In this document: in pieces, positions 48,621-59,408 of the stretch
Layout of the letters: every line of letters starts with the position of its first letter
Position numbering within the stretch: position 1 is the stretch's first letter
Assembly: GCA_023105745.1 (NCBI GenBank)
Contig: JALGQZ010000004.1
Coordinates: forward strand, 8,133,951 to 8,197,950
DNA: 64,000 nucleotides
Direction of reading: 5' to 3'
From: Austropuccinia psidii
Lineage: Eukaryota > Basidiomycota > Pucciniomycetes > Pucciniales > Sphaerophragmiaceae
Made by a program: the position numbers and the translations under genes
The notes under the pieces: generated by a model
What the model saw: only the letters and a program-made list of their open reading frames with translations
Told to the model about the DNA's origin: nothing
Database searches by the model: none

Positions 48621-48681
48621 TGAGGTCACCTTGACTGTACCCAGGTCAGCTAAACGCACAACGAGGATTGACCCGTTTTAG
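48621..48681 (+). pseudogene. orphan gene E1, 3' end
   Basis: Across element D the frame joins at the TGAGG duplication: LVLDFGDAWVAKHGLGSSDE on the left continues into VTLTVPRSAKRTTRIDPF and TAG at 48679-48681. The perfect frame restoration shows that D inserted into an exon after most of the gene had already formed. Confidence 0.7.
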
Positions 48682-49387
48682 ATTAGCTTTGTACTAGATA
48701 GATTGTAATTGAATTTTGCAAAGTTATTTATGAATTTAATAATCATGAGTCCTATCCTACTACTGCCCGTAGGCCACAGTATGAATACCAATAGTAATTG
48801 TACGGCGGCATGCCTCCGTACATCATTGAAAAGACTCCGACAAGATGCAAGCTGAGTCAGGCAGTTGTGCGCACGAGTAGCACACACGGGGGCATTGCGG
48901 GAGGTTGCGTTTATCACTTCCCGCCAGCCCATAATAGGCCAAATAATCCTGTGTCTTTCAAGAGGACTAGGATAACTAGGGATCCGCAGCAGGATGCATA
49001 TTGCATTTGCGTGTGCTTGCAATATTCCAGAAGGTTGGATTGGAAAGCGATTGCATGGGAACATCAATGTCAAGTTGAATAATGCACTATCCACTGCAAT
49101 TTTCAGGTTCAGGTATTTGAGATCGCGAATTTGCGAAGGTCAGGTGTGATCTTTCTTTTTAGCCGCAATTAAAAAAGATTCATCAACCACAATTCAATTT
49201 AGGTGATATTAATAAATCAGTAATCATTTGGTTTAATTTCATTTTCTGCTGCAAGCATGCCATTCACGAAAAAAGGAAAAGAGCATAAAAGGGAACTCGC
49301 GAGAAAGTGTTGGGCTGAGGAAGGAAAGTGTGAGTTGCTCTCTTAATCTCAGTGTATATATAGATATATATATATGCTTCCACATTT
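48682..49387. other. gene-free region between E1 and the TET gene
   Basis: Contains the palindrome at 48798-48823 and a TA-rich run (about 49355-49375) just before the TET gene. An ORF of 94 codons at 48798-49082 spans the palindrome and has no recognisable domain. Nothing else stands out. Confidence 0.5.
48798..48823. repeat. inter-cassette palindrome
   Basis: TTGTACGGCGGCA followed by TGCCTCCGTACAT. The two 13-base arms pair with two mismatches. It lies between E1 and the TET gene. Confidence 0.8.
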
Positions 49388-50651
49388 ATGTGGCACCCTC
49401 ATTGGGCCCCACAGAAGAAAATTGGCTTTAGTCGGTTCAGATTGTGCCAATGTCATGTGGGCTCCAACGGGGAAGTCAAAGAATGTGTGCCAAAGAAAGC
49501 TCCTTGGGCATTGGGCAACATTCTGGACTCAAAACTCCTTAGCCCCAAATGGCAGGAAGCAGTATCTCATATCTTGTCTGCTTCAACACATAGTGATTGG
49601 TAAACCACTCAGGAATAGTGGGAGATCCCAAAAGACAAATAAGGGCAAAAGAACCCAAAGGAATAGGTTTTTTTCCTACTCTCGGCCAACAGCACCAATA
49701 TCAATGCCAGTATCAGCAAATATCACCCCAAGTTAAATTCCAAGGGTTGTGGATGTCAATCAGATCAAACGCATTCAATTTGGCCGTGTGGTAATTTTCT
49801 CTCCAACCGCATTACTCATTGCCCTTGTCGAATTCCGACCATTCACAACAATGAGTGAAGTCCAGGTCAATCAATGGGATGAATTATTACAATTCTTATT
49901 TTGCGAAAAGAGATTCACCGACCCAATTGCAACCAATGGAGCATTACTGGAGGGATTTATGTTTGCAATTGGGTGGCGCAAATGCAGCACGAAGAATGAA
50001 TAATTTGGTCTGTATGGAAGTGTCGGGAAAATTGAAAACGCAAAAGATGAATGGCAGAACCGAGGTGCCAATCTTAGGTCGGTGGGTTGCATTCTAGGTC
50101 AATCCTTACGATATGTTGGGGATGATTTATTTCAGAATATTGAAAATTGCTACAACTCATTGGGGGTTCCGTCTTTTGAAAAAGTCAACTATGAAGGCAA
50201 TATTCCGGAAAATCAGGGTGCATGTGAGTTTGCTTTTGCACTCACTTTCACCATTAATGGATTCAAAAACTCACCTCATCTTGATAAGGATGCATCGCGG
50301 AATGCTTCGGGATGGTGGTTTCAAGCTGATAAGCGGACCGGCCAAATTCAAAGACATGCATCAAAGCGGTGTTCAGGGGGAAAATTGAGTTTCCCAAATG
50401 AGAATTTTTGGATTGATCTATCTGCATGTCATGGGCTCATTCAGGTAGTGTGAGCCAGTAGTACATTTGTTCATTATACTGATCCAGCACAGTACAACGA
50501 AAGCACGACACTAGTGGGTATGTCCACACAATGCTCAATCAGTTTAGCAAAAACAATGTGCCAAAAAAGCCATGGCTATTATGAGATTGGCGAGAGAGCG
50601 GGCTATCAAATCAGGGATGGTAATACAATCTCATCCCAATTCAAAAAATGA
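49388..50651 (+). pseudogene. TET/JBP-like 2OG-Fe(II) dioxygenase, right copy
   Basis: The fold signature is in the C-terminal half: VPSFEKVNYEGN, a strand with FALTFTINGFKNSPHLDKDAS carrying the iron-binding HxD (near 50276), then GWWFQADKRTGQI, FPNENFWIDLSACHG and the distal histidine in STFVHYTDPAQ (near 50475). TET/JBP enzymes oxidise 5-methylpyrimidines in DNA, and a fungal branch is carried by transposons. One uninterrupted exon seems likely (about 420 aa). Lesions: a 1-nt insertion near 49482 relative to the left copy; TAA 49734-49736 (GAA in the left copy); TAA 50001-50003 (CAA expected); TGA 50451-50453 (TGG in the left copy). The gene is dead, but the domain call is solid. Confidence 0.8.
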
Positions 50652-50775
50652 GGAGATTTGCATGTGTGTTGGGTAAATAATGGTGGGCTAAGGCAGAGGA
50701 CAATTGACACCAGGATTGGATGGATTTGAGTGCCGGAGATGGGGTGTCTCACATGAAAAAGGGGTGAAGTGGATT

Positions 50776-50801
50776 ATGTACGGTGGCATGCCATCGTACA
50801 T
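50776..50801. repeat. inter-cassette palindrome
   Basis: ATGTACGGTGGCA followed by TGCCATCGTACAT; the 13-base arms pair with one mismatch. It sits between the TET gene and the tandem array. Confidence 0.85.
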
Positions 50802-50819
50802 ATGTCCTGGTTTGTTGCT

Positions 50820-51760
50820 CTTGTTCAGGATGCCAATGCTTCACACGCGAATCCTGACGCCTGTGCAGGTTCCGACAACGCTAAAAGTTCCTGACGCCTA
50901 TGCGGGCTGCTGACGCTTCACACGCCAATCCTTACGCCAGTGCAGGTTCCCGACAGCTCACACACCAATCCTTACGCCTGTGCAGGCTCCCAAAAATTCA
51001 CATGCCAATCCTTACGCTTGTGAAGGTTCTCTAAAATGGCAAAAATTTCTTACACCTGTACAGGCTTCCGACAATTCACACGCCAATCCTTACGCTTGTG
51101 AAGGTTGCCAAAAATGCTGACAAATTTTACGCCTGTGCAGGATCCTGAGAATTCACACGCCAATTCTTACGCCTGTGCAGGCTCCCAACAATTCACACGC
51201 CAATCCTTATGCCTGTGCATGCTCCCAACAATTCACATTCCAATACTTACCCTTGTGAAGGCTCCCAAAAATGCTAACAATTCCTTACGCCTGTACAGGC
51301 TTCTAATGATTCACACGCCAATCCTTACGCTTGTGAATGTTGCCAAAAATGCTAACAAATTCTTACACCTGTGCAGGATCCTGAGAATTCACACGCCAAT
51401 TCTTACGCCTGTGCAGGCTCCCAACAATTCACACGCCAATCCTTACGCCTGTGCATGCTCCCAACAATTCACATTCCAATACTTACCCTTGTGAAAGCTC
51501 CCAAAAATGCTAAAGATTCCTTACGCCTGTACAGGCTTCTAATGATTCACACGCCAATCCTTACGCTTGTGAATGTTGCCAAAAATGGTAACAAATTCTT
51601 ACACCTGTGCAGGATCCTGAGAATTCACACACCAATTCTTACGCCTGTGCGGGATCCCAACAATTCACACGCCAATCCTTACACCTGTGCAGGCTTCCGA
51701 CAACTCACACGCCATATCCTTACGCTTGTGAAGGTTCCCGACAATTTAAACAATTCAATT
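50820..51760 (+). repeat. 40-bp tandem array with 235-bp higher-order period
   Basis: The unit is close to TTCACACGCCAATCCTTACG plus CCTGTGCAGGCTCCCAACAA. A block of about six units repeats: GTTGCCAAAAAT occurs at 51104, 51339 and 51574, a 235-bp period. This explains two almost identical ORFs (51105-51494 and 51371-51769), which are artefacts. No spacer sequences, so not CRISPR. The inverted, older equivalent is at 25141-25640. Confidence 0.9.
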
Positions 51761-52074
51761 CATGACTAAGATTAATAGCGTGTGACCATAGGAAAGGCCA
51801 TCTTTCACGAATCTGGAGTGGATTGCTCACATGTGGGAACCTCCCGCTTTTTTACAGCTAAGAATTGATATGGCTCTAAACTATGGAAGAAGAAAATATA
51901 GGAGACGGTAATGGCGACTATTGGCACATTTTTGGCAAAAGAGGGTCACACAAACAAATACTCACTCAAACTTTTGGTAGGGCACTTATAAAAATTTTTC
52001 TCATGCAATAGGACATTTGAACCATTGAGGAAAATATAATTTCACGTGAGCAAAGAATGTAATAGAAATGGAAC

Positions 52075-52120
52075 ACCGGGGCGAATCTCGTGTCAATCAT
52101 CGGCGATTGACTTCACGTCA
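52075..52120. other. 46-nt boundary motif, candidate transposon end
   Basis: Gap-free match to 34251-34296. Contains a short inverted repeat, GTCAATC and GATTGAC around ATCGGC. It starts where paralogous sequence stops in both places. Confidence 0.5.
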
Positions 52121-52400
52121 AGCAAACGTCAAGCAGGATAAAAGTCGAGCTCACGTCAAGCAAAAATCAAGCGAACGTCAAGCACACGTCACACTCTGGT
52201 CTTACACCAAATCCTGTGACATCCAATAATATTGGTTCCCCTGTGCCTTCAACTCAGATTCCTCACCACCTGATCATCCCACAACCGTCCGATGATTGGT
52301 AAAAATTACACCAGACCCGCCTGTTTGCACACACACACATCAAAGATGTCCTTCAGCCAGTTTTGATGTAGGCGGGGGGTTTGACTTCACCAGGTCATCC

Positions 52401-52590
52401 ATGAAGTGTGCGTGTGCATTGGCGTGTGCGGGCGCGTTTGCGTGTGCAGGTGGGTTTGCATGTGCATTGGCGTGTGCGGGTGCGGGTGGGTGGGCGTGTG
52501 CATTGGCGTGTGCGGGTGGGTGTGCGTGTGCATTGGCGTGTGCGGGTGCGTGGGCGTGTGCATTGGCGCGTGCGGGTGTGGGTACGCAAA
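52401..52590. repeat. GT/GC-rich minisatellite, 30-bp core
   Basis: CATTGGCGTGTGCGGGTG recurs at 52417, 52465, 52501, 52531 and 52561 (CGCG variant in the last), with spacings 48, 36, 30 and 30. Length changes are in steps of six. The Ala/Cys/Gly or Thr/His ORFs across it are artefacts. Confidence 0.85.
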
Positions 52591-52845
52591 AGCCGATTCC
52601 GCTTCCAACATGATGATGGCGCAGTTAGAAATTTTGGATGCTATGAAAGGTGGGTGTGTGGGTCATTTGATCATTGGACTTGGCTTATTCACACTGTACC
52701 CAATGTCAGAATAGTAAGTTCTTTGTGGCAATGTGAAATAATGGGCTTTGCTTGTCACAATGGCATGTCTCTGTCACTAAATTTTGAGGCAATGATTTCA
52801 CTAGCAAAATTGCTAATGAATCTGAGAGATTTGCATTTTTGTAGA

Positions 52846-55800
52846 CTAAATATCATGAAATAACGGCTTTATCATTACAAGCAGTCCAAATGACAGAGCT
52901 TTGTTATCATACAATCCACAGTTACCTTCTATTTCTTCTTCTGATATAATCAAGTGTCCATCATCAAAACCAACAGCTTTATAAATATTGAGATACGGCC
53001 AACCTGGTAGGAAATTCACATCAATCTTCAAAGTTTTTAAAATCAGAAAGTTATTATTCAGTATGCTAGATGGCTCAGAGACTTTGAAAATGCTATCAAT
53101 AATACCAAATTGTCGTGAGTTGCCCCTCAGAAAACATATCACACTGTTGCTGATATTTTTGGATTCAGTTGAAAATATATTGTTCCCAATATTAATGTTT
53201 GAAACTGGAAAATACCAAGGTGAGACAATCCTTGAAGTGGGAGGACTTGTGGATTGCATGGTAGTGTCTAAGCTGATCCAATCAACTACTTCCCTTGTGG
53301 AATGAAAATTCTGTAAGTACTCAACCAGGCAAGCATAATTTTGTTGGTCATGGCGGGATGGCTTGTTATATTTATGGTGATTGAACACGGCAGGTGGCTG
53401 TGATTCGAAAAGCTGTTTTATTTCACATGGCACAGATGGGGATTTCAGGAGAACGGAAAGGTTGGAACATCAACAGATATGTTGAAGTAAGGTTTTATCT
53501 ATATCATCTATTCAGAGTTGCAAAAAGTTAGTCTTATTCAGTTCAGGTGTTTCATCAATGTGAATATATTGATCTTATTAATTGACGTACATATCTTGTT
53601 ATTTGTTGGCATCTTTGCAAATACTCCAATCAAGCGCTCATAACCCCATGTGGCTGAGGCTTGTGCTGGGCCCCAACGTTGGAAGAGTTCAGGAATATGA
53701 TCAGCAAAATGATGATTTGGTTTACTTTTCTGTTTTGGGAACAGGTGTTGATTGGAAAGGCGGAATTTTTTCCAATGTTCAGCAAATGCAGTCGCATCAT
53801 CTATTGAAACAGTCCAGCTTGTGGCAATGTTGATAGCACTAATCAAATGGAATGTATTCTTGGCTAGTTCATTTGCAAGTTCTTCTGACTGACCCATTTT
53901 TCTTTGTGTGTTGGCGGATTGGTGTGCATCTAATGACATCTGTTGACTGAGCATTAGAAATGGAATATAGACCTTATATAAGAGAGCCCATTCAGCGGCT
54001 TTTAAGCTACCATGAGAGGGGGAACCCATTTTGCGGGGAACTCTTGTCCATGATGAGGGAATTATGGTCTCAGATATGATTTGTCGGAGATGCTCAAGAG
54101 CCTCACCCTTGATCTGGTGATCGCTCAGTGCAGTGATATCCAATTCAGAGGGTATTTCAGAAGTGGGGATGTAATCGGCATCAAATGAAGGAATCTCCGC
54201 AGAACCACTAGATGGATGTTCTGTGTGAAGGGTGGGCATTGGGAAGTAGTTTTTCCGGGTGGAAGTAGTGGGGAGTGGCTCATTTATTATTTTTGCTGCG
54301 TCTTTTCTCAGGGAGCGGGCCTCTCTCAATGTGATTTTATCAAGAGAGCTGTTGGAGGTCATGGAATCTGAGTCTGAACTGTTGGTGTCATTGGATTTCC
54401 TGCGGGACCTGAAGTAAATTTTTGATTTCGCCTCTGGAATGCACAATTTGAAAGTTGCATGATCCTTCAAAATTCCAAGTATTAAATTATGCATTATGTC
54501 AAGATTAACCATTCTGGTTGCATCCCAATACAAAAGGTCTTCCAAAATTGAATATCGCACTCCATACTCAGAGAAAATTGCTTGTCTTTGTTGTGGGGTT
54601 GCCCGAAGCCATTTGGCAATGGTTGATTTATGACTTTGGTATGAGCGCGTGTAGTGAAATTGAGGACCAATTTCTTCAATTTGAGCTTTGTGAATGGTGC
54701 AAAAATTACAAAAGTGGTTTCCTGAATGGGAAATAAATCCAGTAAGCTTGCGCATGGCAACCACATCCGCAATGGCTGTGAGGATGGCAACACGGATAAA
54801 GGATCCTGATGGACCTGTTGAGGTGGGTGCAAAATGGTAACCTTGCCATAGCTCTTTGAGCTCGTTGATGAGTGGCATTAATAGATAATTCAATTGAAGC
54901 GCAGTTGGCTCCTTCAGACCAGGGATGATTCCTGCAACATAGACATTCTTGGGCTTCAATCTTTCACTTGGGGGGAGATTAAGACAAATAAGCATGATAG
55001 GTCCAATGCTAGCCAACCGGGTTGACTTTCCATGTGCATTAAACCAGTCCACATATATGGAGAAGGCCAATGCACCAGGAATGGACATGAATGGGGGGTC
55101 ATGGATATTTCTAGTGCCAGTGAAGCGTCTCCAGACCAATCCATCCCAGACGTCACGTTTTGGGGAATCTTCGGGAGTTTGGGATTGTTGATGTTGATGC
55201 AGAATGTCCATAATTCCAGCCCGCTGGAGAAATCTGGCAAGCCAATTTTTAAATGGTTGATAAATGAAATGTTTTGTTGGTATAAATTTTTGCTTCATGT
55301 TGGTTGTGTTTTGGGTGTGGGGTTCAGATGAATAGATGAATTTGCCTAATGATTGTGTGCAAGGGGGATCATGATCATTTGGGTCATTATGGCGTTGACA
55401 GTGGGGTTGGTCAGTTGTGACTGATTCAGTAAGGCCATTAAGAGAGAAACATTGAGGACAACATATATAGTTTTGAATCACTGGCTCCAATTGGAGATGT
55501 TCAAATATGGTACTCAGATCTTGAGGTATATGGAATGCAGGAGCGGGGGGACCAGCTGAGCTTGAGATACTGGACTTGATCAGCAGGTTCAGGGCGGGGT
55601 TGAGTATGCGTGAAGCCCTGCGGGGTAAATTATACCTTAATGATAGAATGGCAGATATTATCATTCCTAGGTCTTGTGGGGGAAGGGTTTGACTGCCACT
55701 ATATGGTTTCTGTGCAGTTGAATTGAGACCCGCTGGAGTTGGGAAAGTGCTTTGGGTCAAACGTGAATAATCAGCTGGGAAGATTTGATCCAATAGAATT

Positions 55801-56006
55801 TGTGGGCACCCAGATCCTGATGCAGAAGTAGGGATGTTTGGAAGAGATTTGGGTGCAATGGTTGATTTGAGCTTTTTAATGTGCTGTTTATATTGGAAAG
55901 GTGTGAAGGCAACTCCTTGCCTATCACCCTCAGGGGAAGAGTGTGTTTGAGTTGAGCAGTGTTGACACATGCATATACGCATTGAGGAATATGGCCGGGT
56001 TGTCAT
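52846..56006 (-). pseudogene. tnp2-family (Plavaka/CACTA-like) DDE transposase, one internal stop
   Basis: Start ATG 56006 (MTTRPYSSMR). Exon 1 runs to 53591, intron 53590-53508 (GTACGT donor, ACTAAC branch, GAATAG acceptor), exon 2 to 52846. Phases fit and give about 1025 codons, a normal family length. The N-terminus has a zinc-binding segment (CMCQHC...H), then a second Cys cluster (CCPQCFS...C...C). The catalytic region contains SIYVDWFNAHG, GPIMLICLNLP, VAGIIPGLKEP, IADVVAMRKLTGF, NHFCNFC and NLDIMHNLILG, diagnostic of tnp2 transposases of basidiomycetes. One stop, TGA 53470-53472, interrupts exon 2 at HIC-stop-CSNL; CGA-to-TGA is the simplest explanation. It shares a 5' intergenic region with gene G2. 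Confidence 0.85.
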
Positions 56007-56966
56007 TGCTGCAGGAATTGGGAGTACGGTTGGTTTGTGTATAAATATCTATGGTTGATGTGAAAGTGTTTAGGAGTGTTATTAATTGGAAATAAAATTC
56101 AGTGATTATTTATGAAGGGGGAGATGATTTGAGCCAGCTGAGGATTTTATCCCATTTGTAATGGAGCATGAGCTGCAGTGGATAAAGTTTAACATGTCTC
56201 ATCTGGATGGCAGAATTGGTTAGGCGTTTAATTGGGTAAAATGCCATGCTGCTCAATGCTCATACATATTCTAGTTTATTTACACATTGTGATAGTGCGG
56301 GTTTGACCATTGAGGGGGTTCCATTAGTGAAGTGTTACCATTGAATTGAGGGGATTAACATTTAATCCATGTACGCTGGCACGCCATTGTACATGGTTTA
56401 AACCTTATTACAGACATAACTATATAACTCTATTACATAAGGGGTTGGAGTGCAGCTAAAGTCTTGGTATTTGGTTTGAGTGCGGCGGGCTTTGAATCAG
56501 TTGGAATGTGATTTGGATTGTCTTGCCTTTCGGGAAAAGGTGATGTCTCTTTTGTGGGTAAATCCTTCATGAATATACCCCTTTACAGATGTACAATGTT
56601 GTGGAATTTCAATGCATATATGGGCAGTTTGGATAATTCACAAAATGTGACAATGGGGAGGCATAAATGGTACTGAATATGATTACTTATGAATGATGGG
56701 TCCCCTTTGAGATCAAGGAAATACCACATTATATGCTGGTAGGCCGTGCAGGGTGGTTTCCGACAAAAGCGGAGGAGCTCAAGAGGAGGCAGGGAGGATT
56801 CTCCTCAAAAGAGTCTTATCTGACTTCCACACAACACTTAGTTCCAACTATTCATAGAATTTCTCTATTCTAAATTTGAAAAGATTTCATCTCATATCAC
56901 TCTATTTTATCATAATACTGAGGTGTTTTATCTAGTTAAAAATATTAGTGTACTTTTTCAGCCCTT
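56007..56966. other. divergent intergenic region between transposase and G2
   Basis: Carries the palindrome at 56367-56396. From about 56690 the sequence is conserved in the left module (3192 onward), where R1 has replaced everything upstream. A TTTTTCAG acceptor at 56953-56960 just before the G2 start suggests a 5'-UTR intron. No other gene seen. Confidence 0.5.
56367..56396. repeat. inter-cassette palindrome
   Basis: CCATGTACGCTGGC, then ACG, then CCATTGTACATGG. The outer 8 bp pair perfectly and the inner part has mismatches. It lies between the transposase and G2 start codons. Confidence 0.75.
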
Positions 56967-59028
56967 ATGTCATCTTTCAAGTCACATAAATCCCGTTCAG
57001 GCTCTGTTCATGACTCAAATAGTGAATCTAGCATAGAATATGTTCAAACACAGTCACCATTGAGTCCCAACATTCCTCTCACAACCCCTATCGCATCCTC
57101 AATGAATGTATCAGGTCTTAACATTGATGTGGGCAATACAAAGGCTCCAACTTCAAGCACTTGGTCGATCCCAAATATTTCCGTCACTCCAATTCCCCCG
57201 AATCCCACTAATACACAAATTCATGTGTCTCAGGGGCCAGAAGGCACACCTCAAATCTCCTCACACGCTAATCCCCAATCAAAATTTCCACGTGAGTTCC
57301 TCCTTAATCCCGGTCGGAATCCAGTCGCATCCCAGGATCCCTTTGGCCAAAGTAAACAGCCAACCCTCAATATTCCATCAGGATCGCAGGTTCATGTGGG
57401 TGATGAAAGGCGCGTGGATGGGGGGCGACGAAAAAGACCTTTGGAAAATGTATCTTGGAGCGGTCTGTCGGAGGGAAATCCAGTATTGACGCTTCATCAA
57501 AGTAAGTCATTTGAATTTTGGAGTAGAAACTTATTCACAATTTGATATGTTTGTTTCATGGGTTAGATATGGCACCTAAAGGCAAGTCAGTCCGATCTCA
57601 GGAGCCAATTGAAGATCGTGAGGATGACCAGTCTTCATTAATGTTTTGATGTGTTAACTGATGATTTGCATAGCAGGGGATGAACTTTATGCGTCTTCAC
57701 CTCTGGTCCATAAAGAGAAAGTCACTGGACGTCATCATCCATATGCCTCCAAACCAAGAACGGGTCATGCCAGTACATCAAGAGCAACAATGGTGGATGA
57801 TGAGGATGAGAACATGTCTCCGACTCAAAGTGAAAGAAATGATGAACCAAGGAGGGACAATTTCACAGCGCATGAGCAAGGCACTCAATCAAATAGTGAG
57901 TTCACCCATCCTCAGCTGGGCCTCGCCCAGAGTATGCTTGAACAATCCGAGGTCAGACAGCAAAGGAACCAGGCCCGCAAAGCTCACAATGTGGCGAAAC
58001 GTGCAAGCCAGAAGGAGCAACAAAAATGGCTGAAGGCAGAACTTCCAGAGAATGTCCATGGAATGAGATCAGCAGTACACGCACATTGCCTGTTCCTACT
58101 CAAAGTTAGGGATAAGGATTTTTCCTCACTACCAGCACCACCCAGCACAGAAGAGCGTGAAATTGCAATTCAAGTGGCTGGTCATCTCGGATATGTCCCC
58201 GAGGATGTGTTCAATGAGCCATCAACACAGGTTCAGTCTCAGGGTTTCCAAAGCTACTGCGAAAATGAGCTGCACAAGCTAGGACTAAAGCGATTCACTT
58301 GGGACTGGGAGAGCTCATGGCAACATCCCTTCAACGAGCTGATGTCTATGGTGTTTTACCGTACATTCCGTCTCGCACTTGTCAGCACTGAGTATCATCA
58401 CTACTGTTGGAACAAGGATCATAACAACTATGGGGTCGTGGCGGCTTTAATGGAGCGATATTTCACTTATTTGAAAAGAGAATGGAAGTCTATTCAAAAG
58501 GATGCGGAGTATTTGGTAAAAAAGAAGGAGAATCAAAAGCTCGCAAAGATTCGTCAAAGAGTTAGTTACTGTATCTCTTCTTCATTGTGGACCAAGTCTG
58601 ATGATGATCTACTTGATTATGTGCAGACCTGTGAGCGCCGTCGTGAATGGTGTGATACGGCTAAATTTCCCATTCTAGCATCACAATTCAATGACCCTCG
58701 AGTATGCTCAGATACTGAGGAGGTACTGGAAAATGGCCGTCAAGTTTACCGCAAAGTGGGATTACGCTGGCGCTCCCAGTTATTTAATGATTTGGTATTG
58801 AAAATGGATAGAGACATAGAGTTTTGTAATCGGATTAAAAAAAAGGGTAAAAAAACTATTGATAGATTGCCAGAATTACGATCGACAGATGATGGTGATA
58901 TTCCGGAAGGCCTATCATTTCAGGTATTTGATCAAGATTGGCTCAAAGGCTGTAGTAAGATGCAGACTAGCGCCCTCAAGATACTTGACATGCCAGTTAT
59001 TAGGCCTAATGGTGATGCTCTGCAATAA
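56967..59028 (+). CDS. orphan gene G2, about 645 aa
   Basis: Exons 56967-57501, 57567-57617 and 57677-59028; all three junctions are GT...AG and in phase. The first 180 residues are Ser/Pro/Asn-rich and probably disordered. Residues about 290-330 are a basic Gln/Lys/Arg helix. The rest looks globular and helical, with FTWDWESSWQHPFNELMSM, HHYCWNKDHNNYGVVAALMER and a Cys/Arg-rich YVQTCERRREWCD. I recognise no family. The left module has a decayed copy in the same place beside the helicase. A donor at 59012 could splice to 59091 and extend the protein (VIKSDYYLLRMQQ..., to TGA 59375-59377), but that segment has in-frame stops near 59155 and 59163 in both copies unless a further intron exists. 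Possibly functional. Confidence 0.65.
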
Positions 59029-59408
59029 CTTAGTAATTTGTCACGGTATAGCACTGTGACAAATTAAAATTTTGTGAATTATTTGTGCAGGTGTAATAAA
59101 ATCTGATTATTATCTCTTAAGGATGCAACAACTTGCTAAATATGTTAGAATATAGACAATATGAATTGAAATGTATCACCGTCTCCCTTGCAATAATACT
59201 CTATTGCTCATTTTCATTGAGGAAATATTGAAGAAGTTCGATCCAGCTCATGGTGTTCATAATTGTGGACCTGTGCCAGAGTCAACAGGAGTTATCAACT
59301 TTGTCAATCACAAATTATATAATATCAGTAAGGCTCACGCAGTTAATGATTTTTTCTTTTCTTGGACCTATTGGTGATTGGAATATGGCATTCCCATAAG
59401 GAAGGATT

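Larger units (their letters stand above)
51761..52845. other. gene-free region with boundary motif and minisatellite
   Basis: 51765-52070 matches 24860-25140 (inverted). The homology ends just before the 46-nt motif 52075-52120. Within and after the motif, the word ACGTCAAGC occurs four times between 52115 and 52178, like subterminal repeats of a DNA transposon. 52200-52390 shows nothing recognisable. A GT-rich minisatellite follows (52401-52590). 52600-52845 leads into the 3' end of the transposase gene. Confidence 0.5.

Noticed and set aside
50820..51769. Possible CRISPR array (regular 40-bp repeats)
   Set aside because: Units are head-to-tail with no unique spacers, there are no cas genes, and the DNA is eukaryotic. 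It is a tandem satellite.
52387..52714. Ala/Gly/Cys-rich and Thr/His-rich ORFs
   Set aside because: Translation of a GT/GC minisatellite in different frames; no conserved frame.
52846..53433. A separate 195-codon gene downstream of the transposase
   Set aside because: It continues the transposase frame after an intron with an ACTAAC branch site; only a single TGA separates it, so it is exon 2 of the same gene.
54494..55331. ORFs of 72-112 codons inside the transposase gene on both strands
   Set aside because: They overlap the strongly recognisable tnp2 frame and show no independent features.
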